From Acidobacteriota bacterium (GTDB taxonomy: Bacteria > Acidobacteriota > Terriglobia > Terriglobales > Acidobacteriaceae): a DNA stretch of 64,000 nucleotides. The position numbers and the translations under genes are program-made. The DNA is taken from the NCBI GenBank assembly GCA_013289875.1, contig JABCZC010000006.1, forward strand, positions 43,051 through 107,050, given 5' to 3'. Positions 28,950 through 37,664 of this stretch are shown here, piece by piece. Below the pieces are notes generated by a model, which was not told the DNA's origin, did no database searches, and was given only the letters and a program-made list of their open reading frames with translations. The first letter of the stretch is position 1. Every line of letters begins with the position of its first letter.

Positions 28950-28973
28950 CCCTGATCGCTTTCGGGATCAGGG
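28950..28973. terminator. Hairpin after the glycoside hydrolase gene, terminator-like on the minus strand
   Basis: CCCTGATC (28950-28957) pairs perfectly with GATCAGGG (28966-28973) around an 8-base loop. On the minus strand it is followed by a T-rich run (the complement of the A-run 28940-28946), as in a Rho-independent terminator. On the plus strand it is followed instead by an AGGAGG ribosome-binding site. It may block antisense transcription or act in a leader RNA. Confidence 0.45.
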
Positions 28974-29130
28974 CCAGGAGGTGTTTATATGCAAGAGACA
29001 AATACAGATTAGGTTGAGAACTGGTTCGTGTCTTGAGACAGATGGACGGTTTTTGTCTCCACCCTTCGGTCGAGTGTCCCGTGACTGACTCTGGGAAGCC
29101 ATCCCACAAAGTGATCGTCGAAACAGGGAA

Positions 29131-30009
29131 ATGCCCGGTGGAACAATGAAATCAAACGTCCTACAATGCGGCATGTCCCTTCGCAGTCTTCTGCTAGGTT
29201 TTGCATTTCTCGGTTCTGTCGTTGTTCAGGCCCAGGTCGCGCCGGCCCAGAAAGACTGTGACATAACCGACCTCCAGATTTGCGCTCTCCACGTCCTCCA
29301 GGACGAAGCCCGTATTGTCACCAGCCCGCTGCGCATTCGGGGTGAAGATTGGCTGTGGGTGGTTCCCTTTGCCGCCGGAACGGGCTATACCCTCACCCAG
29401 GACGCAGGCATCATGCAGGATCTGGGGCAAGATCCGGGCCGGGAAAAGGACTTCAACACCGTCTCGAACGTCCTGGGTATCTACGCACCGGTAGGCTATT
29501 CCGTGGTCGGCTATATTGCAGGTTCAGTCAGGCACGACGATCATCTGCGCGAAACCAGCGTTCTGGCTGCCGAGGCCGAAGTCGACGCGCTCATCCTCAA
29601 TACCGGCCTGCAATACGCAACCAATCGCCAGGATCCGAAACAGGGCAGCCAGACGGGAAAATTCTGGCCTAATGGACTCAAGGGCTGGCCAAACGGCACC
29701 TCCATGCCCTCCGAACACGCGATCAACGTATGGTCCTTCGCGCACGTCGTTGCGGGCGAGTACCCGGCATGGCGAACCAAACTCATCGTCTACTCCATGG
29801 CGACGACGGTGTCTTTCTCCCGCGTCCTCGCACGCCAGCACTTCCCGTCTGACGTGATCGTCGGAAGCACCTTCGGCTATTTAATCGGAGGGCTAGTCAT
29901 CCACCAGCGTGCTGCCGGCATGGGCGGCTTGTCGTTTTCCTCTATCCGCACCCCAAATGGTAAAGGATTCCAAATCTCCTACGACTTCAATCGACACGAC
30001 GGAGACTGA
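29131..30009 (+). CDS. Secreted PAP2-family phosphatase
   Basis: The 292-residue protein has a signal peptide (SLRSLLLGFAFLGSVVVQAQ) and a C-terminal PAP2/vanadium-haloperoxidase fold. The signature is split in the usual way: SMPSEHAINVWSFAH and LARQHFPSDVIVGSTFGYLIG, which supply the catalytic histidines. The family dephosphorylates phosphatidic acid, undecaprenyl pyrophosphate or similar lipids on the outer face of the membrane; soluble secreted members also exist. Possible starts are ATG at 29131, 29146 and 29173; all keep the signal peptide. The gene is preceded by a hairpin and a seven-codon reading frame with a strong ribosome-binding site. A PEBP-like gene follows 18 bp later. Confidence 0.88.
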   Translation: MPGGTMKSNVLQCGMSLRSLLLGFAFLGSVVVQAQVAPAQKDCDITDLQICALHVLQDEARIVTSPLRIRGEDWLWVVPFAAGTGYTLTQDAGIMQDLGQDPGREKDFNTVSNVLGIYAPVGYSVVGYIAGSVRHDDHLRETSVLAAEAEVDALILNTGLQYATNRQDPKQGSQTGKFWPNGLKGWPNGTSMPSEHAINVWSFAHVVAGEYPAWRTKLIVYSMATTVSFSRVLARQHFPSDVIVGSTFGYLIGGLVIHQRAAGMGGLSFSSIRTPNGKGFQISYDFNRHDGD

Positions 30010-30027
30010 TCAGGGTCCGGAGAAGCA

Positions 30028-30615
30028 ATGGGACTGCGAAAATCGACATGGCGGGCCGCAGGTGGGCTGATCGTTCTCATGGTGCTCGTGCTGGGAATGG
30101 TCTGGGCTTACTGGCGGCAACGCAGTGGCGATATCGCTGATGGCGAGACGCATGCCTCGCTCAGCATTCGCAGTTCGAGTTTTGCCGATGGCGGCAACAT
30201 CCCGAAAAGACTGACCTGTGACGGGGCCGGTCTGTCTCCGGAACTTCAGTGGTCGTCGCCGCCGGCTGGCACTAGAAGCCTTGTCCTCGTGATGGATGAT
30301 CCCGCCTTCGGGTTCGTCCACTGGGTCTTGTACAACATTCCCGCCGGCACCCGCGAGTTCGCCGAAGGCGCATCGACGCAAGGAGAACTGCCTCACGGGG
30401 CAAGCGAGGGTATCAACGACACGGACAAGAACGGATACTTCGGCCCATGCCCGCCGGGAAAGAGCCAGCACCGCTATGTGATTCGCCTGTATGCGCTGGA
30501 CGCCACCCTCGATCTTCCATCCGGAAAGACAAAGAAGGAATTAGCGGCCGCTGTGAAAGGGCGCGTGCTCGCCGAGGGGCAACTGACTGGATTTTATGGC
30601 CGTGGGAGCGAGTAA
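30028..30615 (+). CDS. YbhB/YbcL family Raf kinase inhibitor-like (PEBP) protein, membrane-anchored
   Basis: The 195-residue protein starts with an N-terminal membrane anchor (GLIVLMVLVLGMVWAYW). The phosphatidylethanolamine-binding-protein fold follows: LVMDDPAFGFVHWVLYNIP with the ligand-site D-P and H-W, and GPCPPGKSQHRYVIRLYALD, the second half of the pocket. Bacterial PEBP-like proteins bind small phosphorylated or lipid ligands, but their role is unclear. It lies 18 bp after the PAP2 phosphatase gene on the same strand with a GGAG site, so the two are probably co-transcribed and may both act on lipids outside the membrane. Confidence 0.9.
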   Translation: MGLRKSTWRAAGGLIVLMVLVLGMVWAYWRQRSGDIADGETHASLSIRSSSFADGGNIPKRLTCDGAGLSPELQWSSPPAGTRSLVLVMDDPAFGFVHWVLYNIPAGTREFAEGASTQGELPHGASEGINDTDKNGYFGPCPPGKSQHRYVIRLYALDATLDLPSGKTKKELAAAVKGRVLAEGQLTGFYGRGSE

Positions 30616-30980
30616 GTCCGGAAGCGCGCTTTACCCAAAACCCCGCGTGTCAACCCTTCATTGCCGTAGTGCACTTCCAAGTCGCTCATTTCAAAGCGTA
30701 AGTGGCAGGAGAGGTTTGGCGGATCATTTCGCTTAAATTGATACACTGGAGGAAAGAAACCAAAACTCGGGCCGCACAATCCCAGCCGTTGCATTGGCAG
30801 CTAAGTTATTTATTTTCTATTAAGTAAATTTAAGTAATGTATTTTCTATTAGATAGGCAATACGTGTCCGTTAACTCCTTTGAAATGAAGTAGAGGCGAC
30901 AGTAAGGGGAGGGGGGCACTATGGGTCGTGGAGGGAGTAACATTACTCGCGAACCTCTTCCGAAAGGAAAAACCCGCCTC
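30616..30980. other. AT-rich intergenic region with direct repeats, upstream of the DUF6526-like gene
   Basis: I see no gene here. A strikingly AT-rich block lies at about 30805-30860, with TATTTTCTATTA at 30811-30822 and again at 30840-30851, and TAAGTAA at 30821-30827 and 30831-30837. Such a block in GC-rich DNA is a likely promoter or regulator-binding region for the gene starting at 30981. Confidence 0.5.
30811..30851 (+). repeat. Two TATTTTCTATTA direct repeats 29 bp apart
   Basis: Two exact 12-bp copies start at 30811 and 30840, enclosing two TAAGTAA copies 10 bp apart. The 10-bp step equals one helical turn, which suits a DNA-binding protein. A third TATTTTCTATT occurs at 63693-63703 in the T-rich tail of a hairpin and is probably coincidental. 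Confidence 0.5.
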
Positions 30981-31436
30981 ATGCCCGACCAGCCCCAGAC
31001 TTATGCCAATCACGGACGCCTTCACCCCCTCTTCCACCTGGTAGTATTGCCGCTTCTCTTCATCAATCTGATTGTCAGTATTGTCTGGCTGGTTCACGTC
31101 ACGGGGGTCGGCCCCGCCTGGGACCTTGTGCTGGCATGCATGGACCTGGTCCTGGCGGTCGTCTTCATCATCCTGGCGACGCTGATGCGCATGTATCCCA
31201 TGAAGGTGCAGGACCGAGTCATTCGGCTGGAGGAACGTCTGCGCCTTTATGCCCTGTTGCCCGAATCCAAGCGCAATCGGATTCCCGAACTCACCGAGGA
31301 TCAGCTGATCGGACTTCGCTTTGCTCCCGACGAGGAGCTTCCCGCCTTGGCGGAAAAGGCATGGACCGAGAAGCTGACCCGGAAGGACATCAAGAAGGCC
31401 ATCAACCGCTGGCGTCCAGATCACTGGCGGGTCTGA
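30981..31436 (+). CDS. DUF6526-like inner-membrane protein
   Basis: The 151-residue protein starts MPDQPQTYANHGRLHP, has two adjacent membrane segments (residues about 17-40 and 48-68), then a charged cytoplasmic helical part with MKVQDRVIRLEERLRLYALL and RKDIKKAINRWRPDHWRV. This order (a QxYxNHxR start, two membrane helices, QDRxIRLEE) is the pattern I associate with DUF6526. I chose the ATG at 30981, with AAAGGAAA upstream, over one at 30921. The function is unknown. Its 3' end meets the convergent ABC-F gene 4 bp later. Confidence 0.75.
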   Translation: MPDQPQTYANHGRLHPLFHLVVLPLLFINLIVSIVWLVHVTGVGPAWDLVLACMDLVLAVVFIILATLMRMYPMKVQDRVIRLEERLRLYALLPESKRNRIPELTEDQLIGLRFAPDEELPALAEKAWTEKLTRKDIKKAINRWRPDHWRV

Positions 31437-31440
31437 CCTT

Positions 31441-33240
31441 TCAGGCCTGCTTGGCCACCAGCTCGGACCAGCGGGAGTACAGGGCGTCGACCGCCTCCTG
31501 CGCCTTCTCGTGTTCGGCAAGCGCGGCCTGAAGACGGGGGGCATCGGTCGCAACCGCCGGGTCTTCGAGCCCGGCGTGGGCCCTGCTCAGAAGCTCTTCG
31601 GCTTCTGTGACGCGATCTTCAATGGTCGCGAACTCGCGGGCCTCCAAATAAGACAGCTTTCTTTTCGACGTGGATATCGAGGCAGATGCAGCCGGTTCCG
31701 GCGTTCGCGTCTGCTTTTTGGCCTGTTCCTGTTCGGCGAGCCAGATTTCCCACTGTGCGTAATCGGCGAAGGAGGCTGCGTTGCCCTCGCCGTCCAGCCC
31801 AACGACGATGTTGGCGATGCGGTCGAGCATATAGCGGTCGTGGGTGACCAGAACGAGCGAACTCGGATATTCGAGCAGCGTCTCCTCCAGAATCTCCAGC
31901 GTGGGGATGTCGAGGTCATTGGTAGGCTCGTCGAGCAGAAGCACATCGGCGGGCTGCAGCATGAGTTGCGCGATGAGCACGCGGGCCCGCTCTCCTCCGG
32001 AGAGGCGCGAAACCGGCTGGTTGAGCTGCTCACCGGTGAATAGGAAGCGGGCGGCCCATGAGGCCACGTGGATCACGCGATCCTGGTAGACGATGGAGTC
32101 GCTGTCCGGCGCGAGAGCGCGACGGAGCGTCTGGTCGCCGTCGAGCTGACGATTCTGCTCGAAATAGGTAACGCGCAACTGGTTGGCGCGCTTGATAGTG
32201 CCGGACGTGGATTCAACCTCTCCCGTAAGCAAGCGAAGGAGCGTCGTCTTGCCGCTGCCGTTAGGGCCGACCAGTCCCACGCGCATCCCGGCAGTCAGGT
32301 GAAACTTGAGATGGTCGAACAGGATTTTGTTATCGAGTGAGAAGCTGAGGTCTTCGAGCTCGATGAGCCGCTTGGTCTGGCGGCCGGTCGCCGTGAAGTC
32401 CAACCCCGCGCTCGCCGTGCGGCTGCGAGTGTTGAGGTCGGTGAGCTCACCAATCAGTTTGTTTGCGTTGTCGATACGGGCTTTGGATTTGGTAGTCCGG
32501 GCTTTGGGTCCGCGGCGAAGCCATTCTTTTTCGACCCGGACACGGTTTTCAAGGGCGTCCTGATGGCGCGCCTGGGCGTGAAGGAATTGTTCTTTCACCT
32601 CAAGGAACTCGCTGTAATTGCCCTTGGTGCGAAGCATCCCGGAAGGATACGCACGATTCAACTCGGCCATCTGCGTCGCAACGTTCTCGAGGAAGTAGCG
32701 GTCGTGGCTGATGACGACAGAAGCGAAGGATGCGTTCGCGAGCAGTTCTTCCAGCCACTCGATGCCGGCGACGTCGAGATGATTGGTGGGCTCGTCGAGC
32801 AGCAACAGATCGGGATTCTGGACGAGCGCTTCGGCGATGGCGAGGCGTTTGCGCCAACCTCCGGAAAATGTAGCCGCTACAGTTGCGAAATCGTTGATAC
32901 CAGTCATGCCGAGAGTGGTCCGCAGGCGCGATTCCCATTCTCCCTCGGGAACGCGAGTGCGCTTGAGCGCGGCTTCCACGATGGACCGGACGGTGGCGTC
33001 TTCAGGAAAGACAGAATCCTGCTCGACATAAGCCATGCGCAGATTTTTGCGCGGAGTGATCTCGCCTGCGTCGGGATCGATTTCACCCGAGAGCATCTTG
33101 AGCAATGTGGATTTGCCGCTGCCGTTCGGACCGATCAATCCAATACGATCACCGTCATTGACGGTGAAAGAGACATCACGAAAGAGCGTGGTAGCGCCAA
33201 ACGTCTTGGTTACGGATTGCGCGTTGAGCTGTAGCGCCAA
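31441..33240 (-). CDS. ABC-F family ATPase, Uup-like
   Basis: The 599-residue cytoplasmic protein has two ATP-binding cassettes and no membrane domain. Walker A is GLIGPNGSGKSTLL and GLVGPNGSGKTTLL; the signature motifs are FSGGWRKRLAIAEAL and LSGGERARVLIAQL; Walker B is LLLLDEPTNHLD and VLLLDEPTNDLD. An inter-domain linker with LRTKGNYSEF and a C-terminal coiled coil (residues about 525-599) match Uup. ABC-F proteins bind the ribosome E site and relieve stalled translation or ribosome-assembly problems. The start is TTG at 33240 with AGGAG six bases upstream. Another ABC-F gene ends 12 bp before it, forming a two-gene operon. Confidence 0.92.
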   Translation of the reverse strand: MALQLNAQSVTKTFGATTLFRDVSFTVNDGDRIGLIGPNGSGKSTLLKMLSGEIDPDAGEITPRKNLRMAYVEQDSVFPEDATVRSIVEAALKRTRVPEGEWESRLRTTLGMTGINDFATVAATFSGGWRKRLAIAEALVQNPDLLLLDEPTNHLDVAGIEWLEELLANASFASVVISHDRYFLENVATQMAELNRAYPSGMLRTKGNYSEFLEVKEQFLHAQARHQDALENRVRVEKEWLRRGPKARTTKSKARIDNANKLIGELTDLNTRSRTASAGLDFTATGRQTKRLIELEDLSFSLDNKILFDHLKFHLTAGMRVGLVGPNGSGKTTLLRLLTGEVESTSGTIKRANQLRVTYFEQNRQLDGDQTLRRALAPDSDSIVYQDRVIHVASWAARFLFTGEQLNQPVSRLSGGERARVLIAQLMLQPADVLLLDEPTNDLDIPTLEILEETLLEYPSSLVLVTHDRYMLDRIANIVVGLDGEGNAASFADYAQWEIWLAEQEQAKKQTRTPEPAASASISTSKRKLSYLEAREFATIEDRVTEAEELLSRAHAGLEDPAVATDAPRLQAALAEHEKAQEAVDALYSRWSELVAKQA

Positions 33241-33252
33241 CTGATTCTCCTG

Positions 33253-34860
33253 CTAGCGGGCGGCGCTGGTGGCGTTCATGTATTCCTCGTAAGGCCCCTT
33301 GAAATCTTCGATGGCGCCCTGGTCGAAGTGCCAGATGCGCGTCGCAACTTCGTCGATCAGGTCGTGATCGTGGGTGACGAGCAGTACCGTGCCTTCATAC
33401 CTCTGAAGCGAGATGTTGAGGGCGTTGATGGACTCGAGGTCGAGATGGTTCGTCGGCTCGTCGAAGATCAGGATATTCGGCTTCTGCAGCATCAGCTTGC
33501 AGAAGAGCAGTCGCGCGGTTTCTCCGCCGGAGAGGGCTTCGGTGGGCTTGAGACCCTCTTCGCCACGGAAGAGCATCTGCCCGAGAATGCCACGGATCTC
33601 TTCCTTTGTGACTTTCGGGTCCCATTGATGGAGCCAGTCGGAGACAGTGAGACCGTGCTCGATCATGCCGGTGTGGTCCTGGGGGAAGTAGCCGATTTGC
33701 GCTTCGTGACCCCACTTGATGTTGCCGGTGTCGAGAGTGAAGTCTTTTTCAGCGAGATCCGGCGAGGTCGAAAGCAAAGATTTGATCAGCGTAGTTTTGC
33801 CCAGGCCGTTGCGGCCCATCAGCGCGATCTTCTCTCCACGCATGACGTTCGCGCTAAAGTCCGAGATGATGGTCTGGTCGCCGTAGCTCTTCTGAATGCC
33901 TTCGAACTCAAGCGCCGTTTTGCCGGAGGGGCGAAGGATATCGAAACGAATGTAAGGGCGCTGGATGTTGGAACGCGCGAGCTCGGTAGTTTGCAGACGC
34001 TCGACTTCCTTCTTACGACTGGTGACCTGGCTGGAGCGCGTGCCGGCGGCGAAGCGCGCGATGAATTCGTTCAACTGAGCGATCTTCTTTTCGCGTTGCT
34101 CGTTCTGCGATTCGAGACGTGAGCGAATTTGTGTTTTCGCCACCACCATGTCGTCGTAGCCGCCGGTGTAGGTGATGATGGTCTCGTAGTCGATGTCAGC
34201 CGTGTGGGTGGTGACGCTGTTGAGGAAGTGCCGGTCGTGCGAAATCGTAATGAGCGTGCCTTCGAACCTGACCAGGAAATCCTGGAGCCAGTGGATCGAA
34301 TCGAGATCGAGGTAGTTGGTGGGCTCGTCTAACAGAAGGGCCTGGGGATTTCCGAAGAGCGCCTGTGCTAGCAGGACTCGAACTTTCTGGCCGCCCTGAA
34401 GTTCGCTCATCTTGCGCTCGTGGAATTCGTCGGGAATATCGAGGCCCTGGAGCAGTACGGCGGCATCGCTCTCAGCGGTGTAGCCGTCTTCTTCACCGAC
34501 AATGCCTTCCAATTCGCCCAAACGCATACCGTCGTCGTCCGTAAGCTCAGCCTTGGAGTAGATAGCGTCGCGCTCTTCGAGTGCGGCCCACAGACCCTTG
34601 TTGCCCATGATGACCGCGTCGATCACCCGATAGGCGTCGAAGGCGTACTGATCCTGGCGCAGGATGCCGATCTTCTTAGGGCGGACGACATTGCCCTTCT
34701 GCGCATCGATCTCACCCGTGAGGACCTTCATGAATGTTGATTTGCCGGAGCCGTTTGGTCCAGTGAGTCCGTAGCGGCGGCCGTTGATGAACGTGATAGT
34801 GACGTCATCGAAGAGGATCTTGGCGCCGTAGCGCATGCTGACATTGCTGACTGAAATCAT
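33253..34860 (-). CDS. ABC-F family ATPase, YbiT-like
   Basis: The 535-residue protein has tandem cassettes: GLTGPNGSGKSTFM and ALMGRNGLGKTTLI (Walker A), LQGGQKVRVLLAQAL and LSGGETARLLFCKL (signature), LLLDEPTNYLDLDSI and LIFDEPTNHLDLESI (Walker B). The opening MISVSNVSMRYGAKILFDDV and the absence of a C-terminal coiled coil match the YbiT subgroup. It is expected to act on ribosomes in the cytoplasm. ATG is at 34860. The following ABC-F gene starts 12 bp after its stop, so two different ABC-F subfamilies are expressed together. Confidence 0.93.
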   Translation of the reverse strand: MISVSNVSMRYGAKILFDDVTITFINGRRYGLTGPNGSGKSTFMKVLTGEIDAQKGNVVRPKKIGILRQDQYAFDAYRVIDAVIMGNKGLWAALEERDAIYSKAELTDDDGMRLGELEGIVGEEDGYTAESDAAVLLQGLDIPDEFHERKMSELQGGQKVRVLLAQALFGNPQALLLDEPTNYLDLDSIHWLQDFLVRFEGTLITISHDRHFLNSVTTHTADIDYETIITYTGGYDDMVVAKTQIRSRLESQNEQREKKIAQLNEFIARFAAGTRSSQVTSRKKEVERLQTTELARSNIQRPYIRFDILRPSGKTALEFEGIQKSYGDQTIISDFSANVMRGEKIALMGRNGLGKTTLIKSLLSTSPDLAEKDFTLDTGNIKWGHEAQIGYFPQDHTGMIEHGLTVSDWLHQWDPKVTKEEIRGILGQMLFRGEEGLKPTEALSGGETARLLFCKLMLQKPNILIFDEPTNHLDLESINALNISLQRYEGTVLLVTHDHDLIDEVATRIWHFDQGAIEDFKGPYEEYMNATSAAR

Positions 34861-34980
34861 TTCGGTTCCGGTTGAATTATGTGGCTACAGTGGTCCGCGC
34901 GAACGCCTGGGAGGCGCGATACGAAAAGACTAAGACTGTGACCGTCACTCTATTCTACAAGGAAGAGCAGGAGATTTTCT

Positions 34981-36873
34981 TTAAAAGAGATGCGTGATGA
35001 GCTGATTCGTCGCCAGAGCGCCGAGATAGGCGAGCACGCTCATGTAAGCGAATTGCAGCGCCGGCCACCTCCAGCTATTCGTTTCGCGCCGAACAATCGC
35101 CAGCGTGGAAGTGCACTGCATGGCAAAGGCAAAGAAGACGACGAGGGCCATGGCGCCGCCGAGCGTCAGGTCGTGTCGAAGCGCAGCCTGCAGGCTGAGC
35201 GACTGGGTAGCCGGATCGGCTCCGTAGAGCGTGCCCAGAGTTCCGACAATCACCTCGCGAGCAATGATGGAACTGAGGAGACCGATGCCGATTTTCCAGT
35301 TGAAGCCGAGAGGGCGGATGACGGGTTCGATCCACTGGCCGACATGGCCGATAAAGCTTTCCGGCAGCGTTGAGTGGAAAGGCACGTGGCTAAGTATCCA
35401 GAGCACGACGGTGACGCAGAGAATGATCGTTCCCGCCTGCTTGAGAAAGACCTTGCCGCGATCGACAACGCGCAGGCCGAGTGAGCGCAGCGTGGGCAGG
35501 CGGTACTGGGGCAGTTCCAGAATGAAGGGCGCGGAGGCAGCCTTGAGGATCGACGACTTCAGCAGGCGCGCCGTGCCCAGCGCAGCCAGGAAGCCGAGTA
35601 AATAGAGCGAGAGCATGACCGCGGCGCGCAGGCCAAAGAATTCGCCGATGATGGGCTTATTCGGAATGAAAGCCGCGATCATGAGCAAATAGATGGGCAG
35701 GCGCGCGGAGCACGTCATAAAAGGCGCGACCAGGATGGTGGCAAAGCGGTCGCGCTTGTTCTCAATGGTGCGCGTGGCCATAATGGCCGGAACCGCACAG
35801 GCATAGGCGGATAAAAGCGGGATGAAGGCCTTGCCGTTGAGCCCGATGGAGCGCATGACGCGATCGGCGATGAGCGCGGCGCGGGCCAGGTAGCCCGAAT
35901 CTTCGAGAACTCCGATGAAAAGGAAGAGCAGCAGGATTTGCGGCAGGAAGACGAGGACCGAAGCCACGCCTTTCCAGATCCCGTCGATGAGCAGGGACTC
36001 GAACCAGCCATTGCCGAGAAAGGTTCCGATCCTGGCTCCGGCAGAGTTGAGGAAGTCGCCAAAAGTATTGCTGAGCGGCTGGCCGATCGAAAACACGACC
36101 TGGAAGACACTGATGACGACGGCCAGAAAAAGGAGCGGTCCAGCAATCCGGTGCAGCAGGACGCGGTCGAGCTTGCGAGTCCACTCAGAGGACAGCGGAG
36201 CCTTGTACTTGGTGCGGGTGCTGATGCCCGTGGCCCACTGCCGATACGAACGGGCATTGCCGACGACAGGCAGCTCCAGTTTTGACGTGGAGCGCGGCTG
36301 AACTACTTCACTCTTGCGGTCCAGGAAATGCGTAATTGAGTCCAGACCCGTTCCGCGGGAGGCGCTGATCTTCGCGACCGGGACACCAAGTTCCTGGGCC
36401 AGAGCGAGAGTGTTGACTTCGCCGCCCCGGGACTCCATAAGATCGCTCATGTTGAGCAGGAGCAGGGTGGGCAAGCCGAGAGACAGGACCGGCGCTGCGA
36501 GGGTTAGCTGACGGCGCAGGTGCAGGGAATCGAGAACAAGCAGGACGGCGTCAGGAGCGGGGGTTCCCGGCATATCGCCGTGGAGTACATCGACGGCGAC
36601 ACGTGCATCTTCAGAATAGGAGTCCAGGCTGTAGATGCCGGGGAGATCGATCAGGACCAGATCGCCGCGGCCGATACCGCTGAGCTTGCCGAAATGTTGT
36701 TCGACGGTGACTCCGGGGTAGTTGGCGACCTTCTGACGAAGGCCCGTGAGCCGATTGAAGAGTGTCGACTTGCCCGAGTTAGGGGGCCCGATCAGCGCGA
36801 CAGTGCGGATCTTGCCTGGAATGCGAGGCTCAACCTTGATGTCAATAGTATCGGTGGTGCAGCAATCGCTCAT
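34981..36873 (-). CDS. feoB: Ferrous iron transporter FeoB
   Basis: FeoB imports Fe2+ across the inner membrane, controlled by an N-terminal GTPase. The 630-residue protein shows G1 GPPNSGKSTLFNRL near residue 30, the G2 region NYPGVTVEQHFG, G3 LIDLPGIYSLDSYSEDARV, and G4 NMSD. A helical GDI-like part and the membrane core follow (two Gate repeats, AYACAVPAIMATRTIENKRDR and LSSIIAREVIVGTLGTLYG). It is shorter than E. coli FeoB (773 residues) but all parts are recognisable. A CC pair near the N-terminus could bind metal. ATG at 36873 overlaps the feoA stop (ATGA), so the two are translationally coupled. Confidence 0.95.
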   Translation of the reverse strand: MSDCCTTDTIDIKVEPRIPGKIRTVALIGPPNSGKSTLFNRLTGLRQKVANYPGVTVEQHFGKLSGIGRGDLVLIDLPGIYSLDSYSEDARVAVDVLHGDMPGTPAPDAVLLVLDSLHLRRQLTLAAPVLSLGLPTLLLLNMSDLMESRGGEVNTLALAQELGVPVAKISASRGTGLDSITHFLDRKSEVVQPRSTSKLELPVVGNARSYRQWATGISTRTKYKAPLSSEWTRKLDRVLLHRIAGPLLFLAVVISVFQVVFSIGQPLSNTFGDFLNSAGARIGTFLGNGWFESLLIDGIWKGVASVLVFLPQILLLFLFIGVLEDSGYLARAALIADRVMRSIGLNGKAFIPLLSAYACAVPAIMATRTIENKRDRFATILVAPFMTCSARLPIYLLMIAAFIPNKPIIGEFFGLRAAVMLSLYLLGFLAALGTARLLKSSILKAASAPFILELPQYRLPTLRSLGLRVVDRGKVFLKQAGTIILCVTVVLWILSHVPFHSTLPESFIGHVGQWIEPVIRPLGFNWKIGIGLLSSIIAREVIVGTLGTLYGADPATQSLSLQAALRHDLTLGGAMALVVFFAFAMQCTSTLAIVRRETNSWRWPALQFAYMSVLAYLGALATNQLITHLF

Positions 36874-37142
36874 CAGAGGTCTTCCTCAACTGTACGAACG
36901 CGGATAGAACGGGCCGTTTCGCGTCGCAAAGCGATTTCAAAACCATCGATGTAGTAGACGGTTGGATCGCCTGCCGGTGCCCGACGTATGACGACGATTC
37001 GCGCTTCGGGAACTATGCCCATGTGCATGAGGTGATGTCCTACCTCGTCCGGAAGGTCCAGGGCCTCGATGACCGCCATTTTCCCGATGCCTAGTTCACT
37101 GAGCGCGTTCAACTTTGTCCAGCCATGGAACCCGTCTTTCAT
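36873..37142 (-). CDS. feoA: FeoA-domain protein
   Basis: This 89-residue cytoplasmic SH3-like protein assists FeoB-dependent Fe2+ uptake. It has the FeoA pattern: KLNALSELGIGKMAVIEALD, then VGHHLMHMGIVPEARIVVIR, and a final EIALRRETARSIRV strand pair. I chose the ATG at 37142 because residues from an upstream in-frame start at 37262 do not look like FeoA and would run into the divergent gene at 37199. The stop overlaps the feoB ATG by 4 bp. The promoter should lie in the 56-bp gap shared with the divergent gene. Confidence 0.9.
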   Translation of the reverse strand: MKDGFHGWTKLNALSELGIGKMAVIEALDLPDEVGHHLMHMGIVPEARIVVIRRAPAGDPTVYYIDGFEIALRRETARSIRVRTVEEDL

Positions 37143-37198
37143 AATAACGCAATTACGACCAATTCGCTCGTAGTTTAAGGAAAGTCTAGAATCCTGCC

Positions 37199-37492
37199 AT
37201 GACGCTCGATGATTTTCGCGCGAGTTTGGACGCACAGGTGCCGCCTGGTGCGGTTTCTCCACTTCTGGCGGCGCTATGGTGGGATGCCAAGGGAAACTGG
37301 GTGCGCGCTCATGAGATTGCTCAGGACGTGGAGTCGTCGGATGGGGCTTGGGTGCATGCCTATTTGCACCGTAGGGAAGGCGACGAAGGGAATGCTGGAT
37401 ACTGGTATCGGCGCGCGCGAAGGCCTCACTCGCGGGACTCGCTTGACGCGGAGTGGGAGGAAATTGTCAGCGAGTTGCTGCTACACACTTAG
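37199..37492 (+). CDS. Small conserved protein of unknown function
   Basis: This 97-residue cytoplasmic protein is tryptophan- and charge-rich: PLLAALWWDAKGNWVRAHEIA, DGAWVHAYLHRREGDEGNAG and YWYRRARRP. I recall the WVHAYLHR-x-EGD-x-GNAxYWYxRA pattern from conserved bacterial hypothetical proteins; no role is known. Overlapping reading frames downstream are less convincing. It diverges from feoA with only 56 bp between starts, so the two may share regulation. A helical repeat fold is a guess. Confidence 0.68.
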   Translation: MTLDDFRASLDAQVPPGAVSPLLAALWWDAKGNWVRAHEIAQDVESSDGAWVHAYLHRREGDEGNAGYWYRRARRPHSRDSLDAEWEEIVSELLLHT

Positions 37493-37664
37493 TCCGGTCA
37501 GAGCGGCGGTTGTCCGATTATGGACAGCAGTTTTCCGAGGACGGACATCGCCCAAGCCGGACTTGCCCATTCATCGCAAGCAGATAGAGCACTTTGGGCG
37601 CAATTGAGATTGGGCAGCGGCTTGCTCCAGAGCTACTGGGTTTCTTTCAGGTGGAGGAGTCGGA

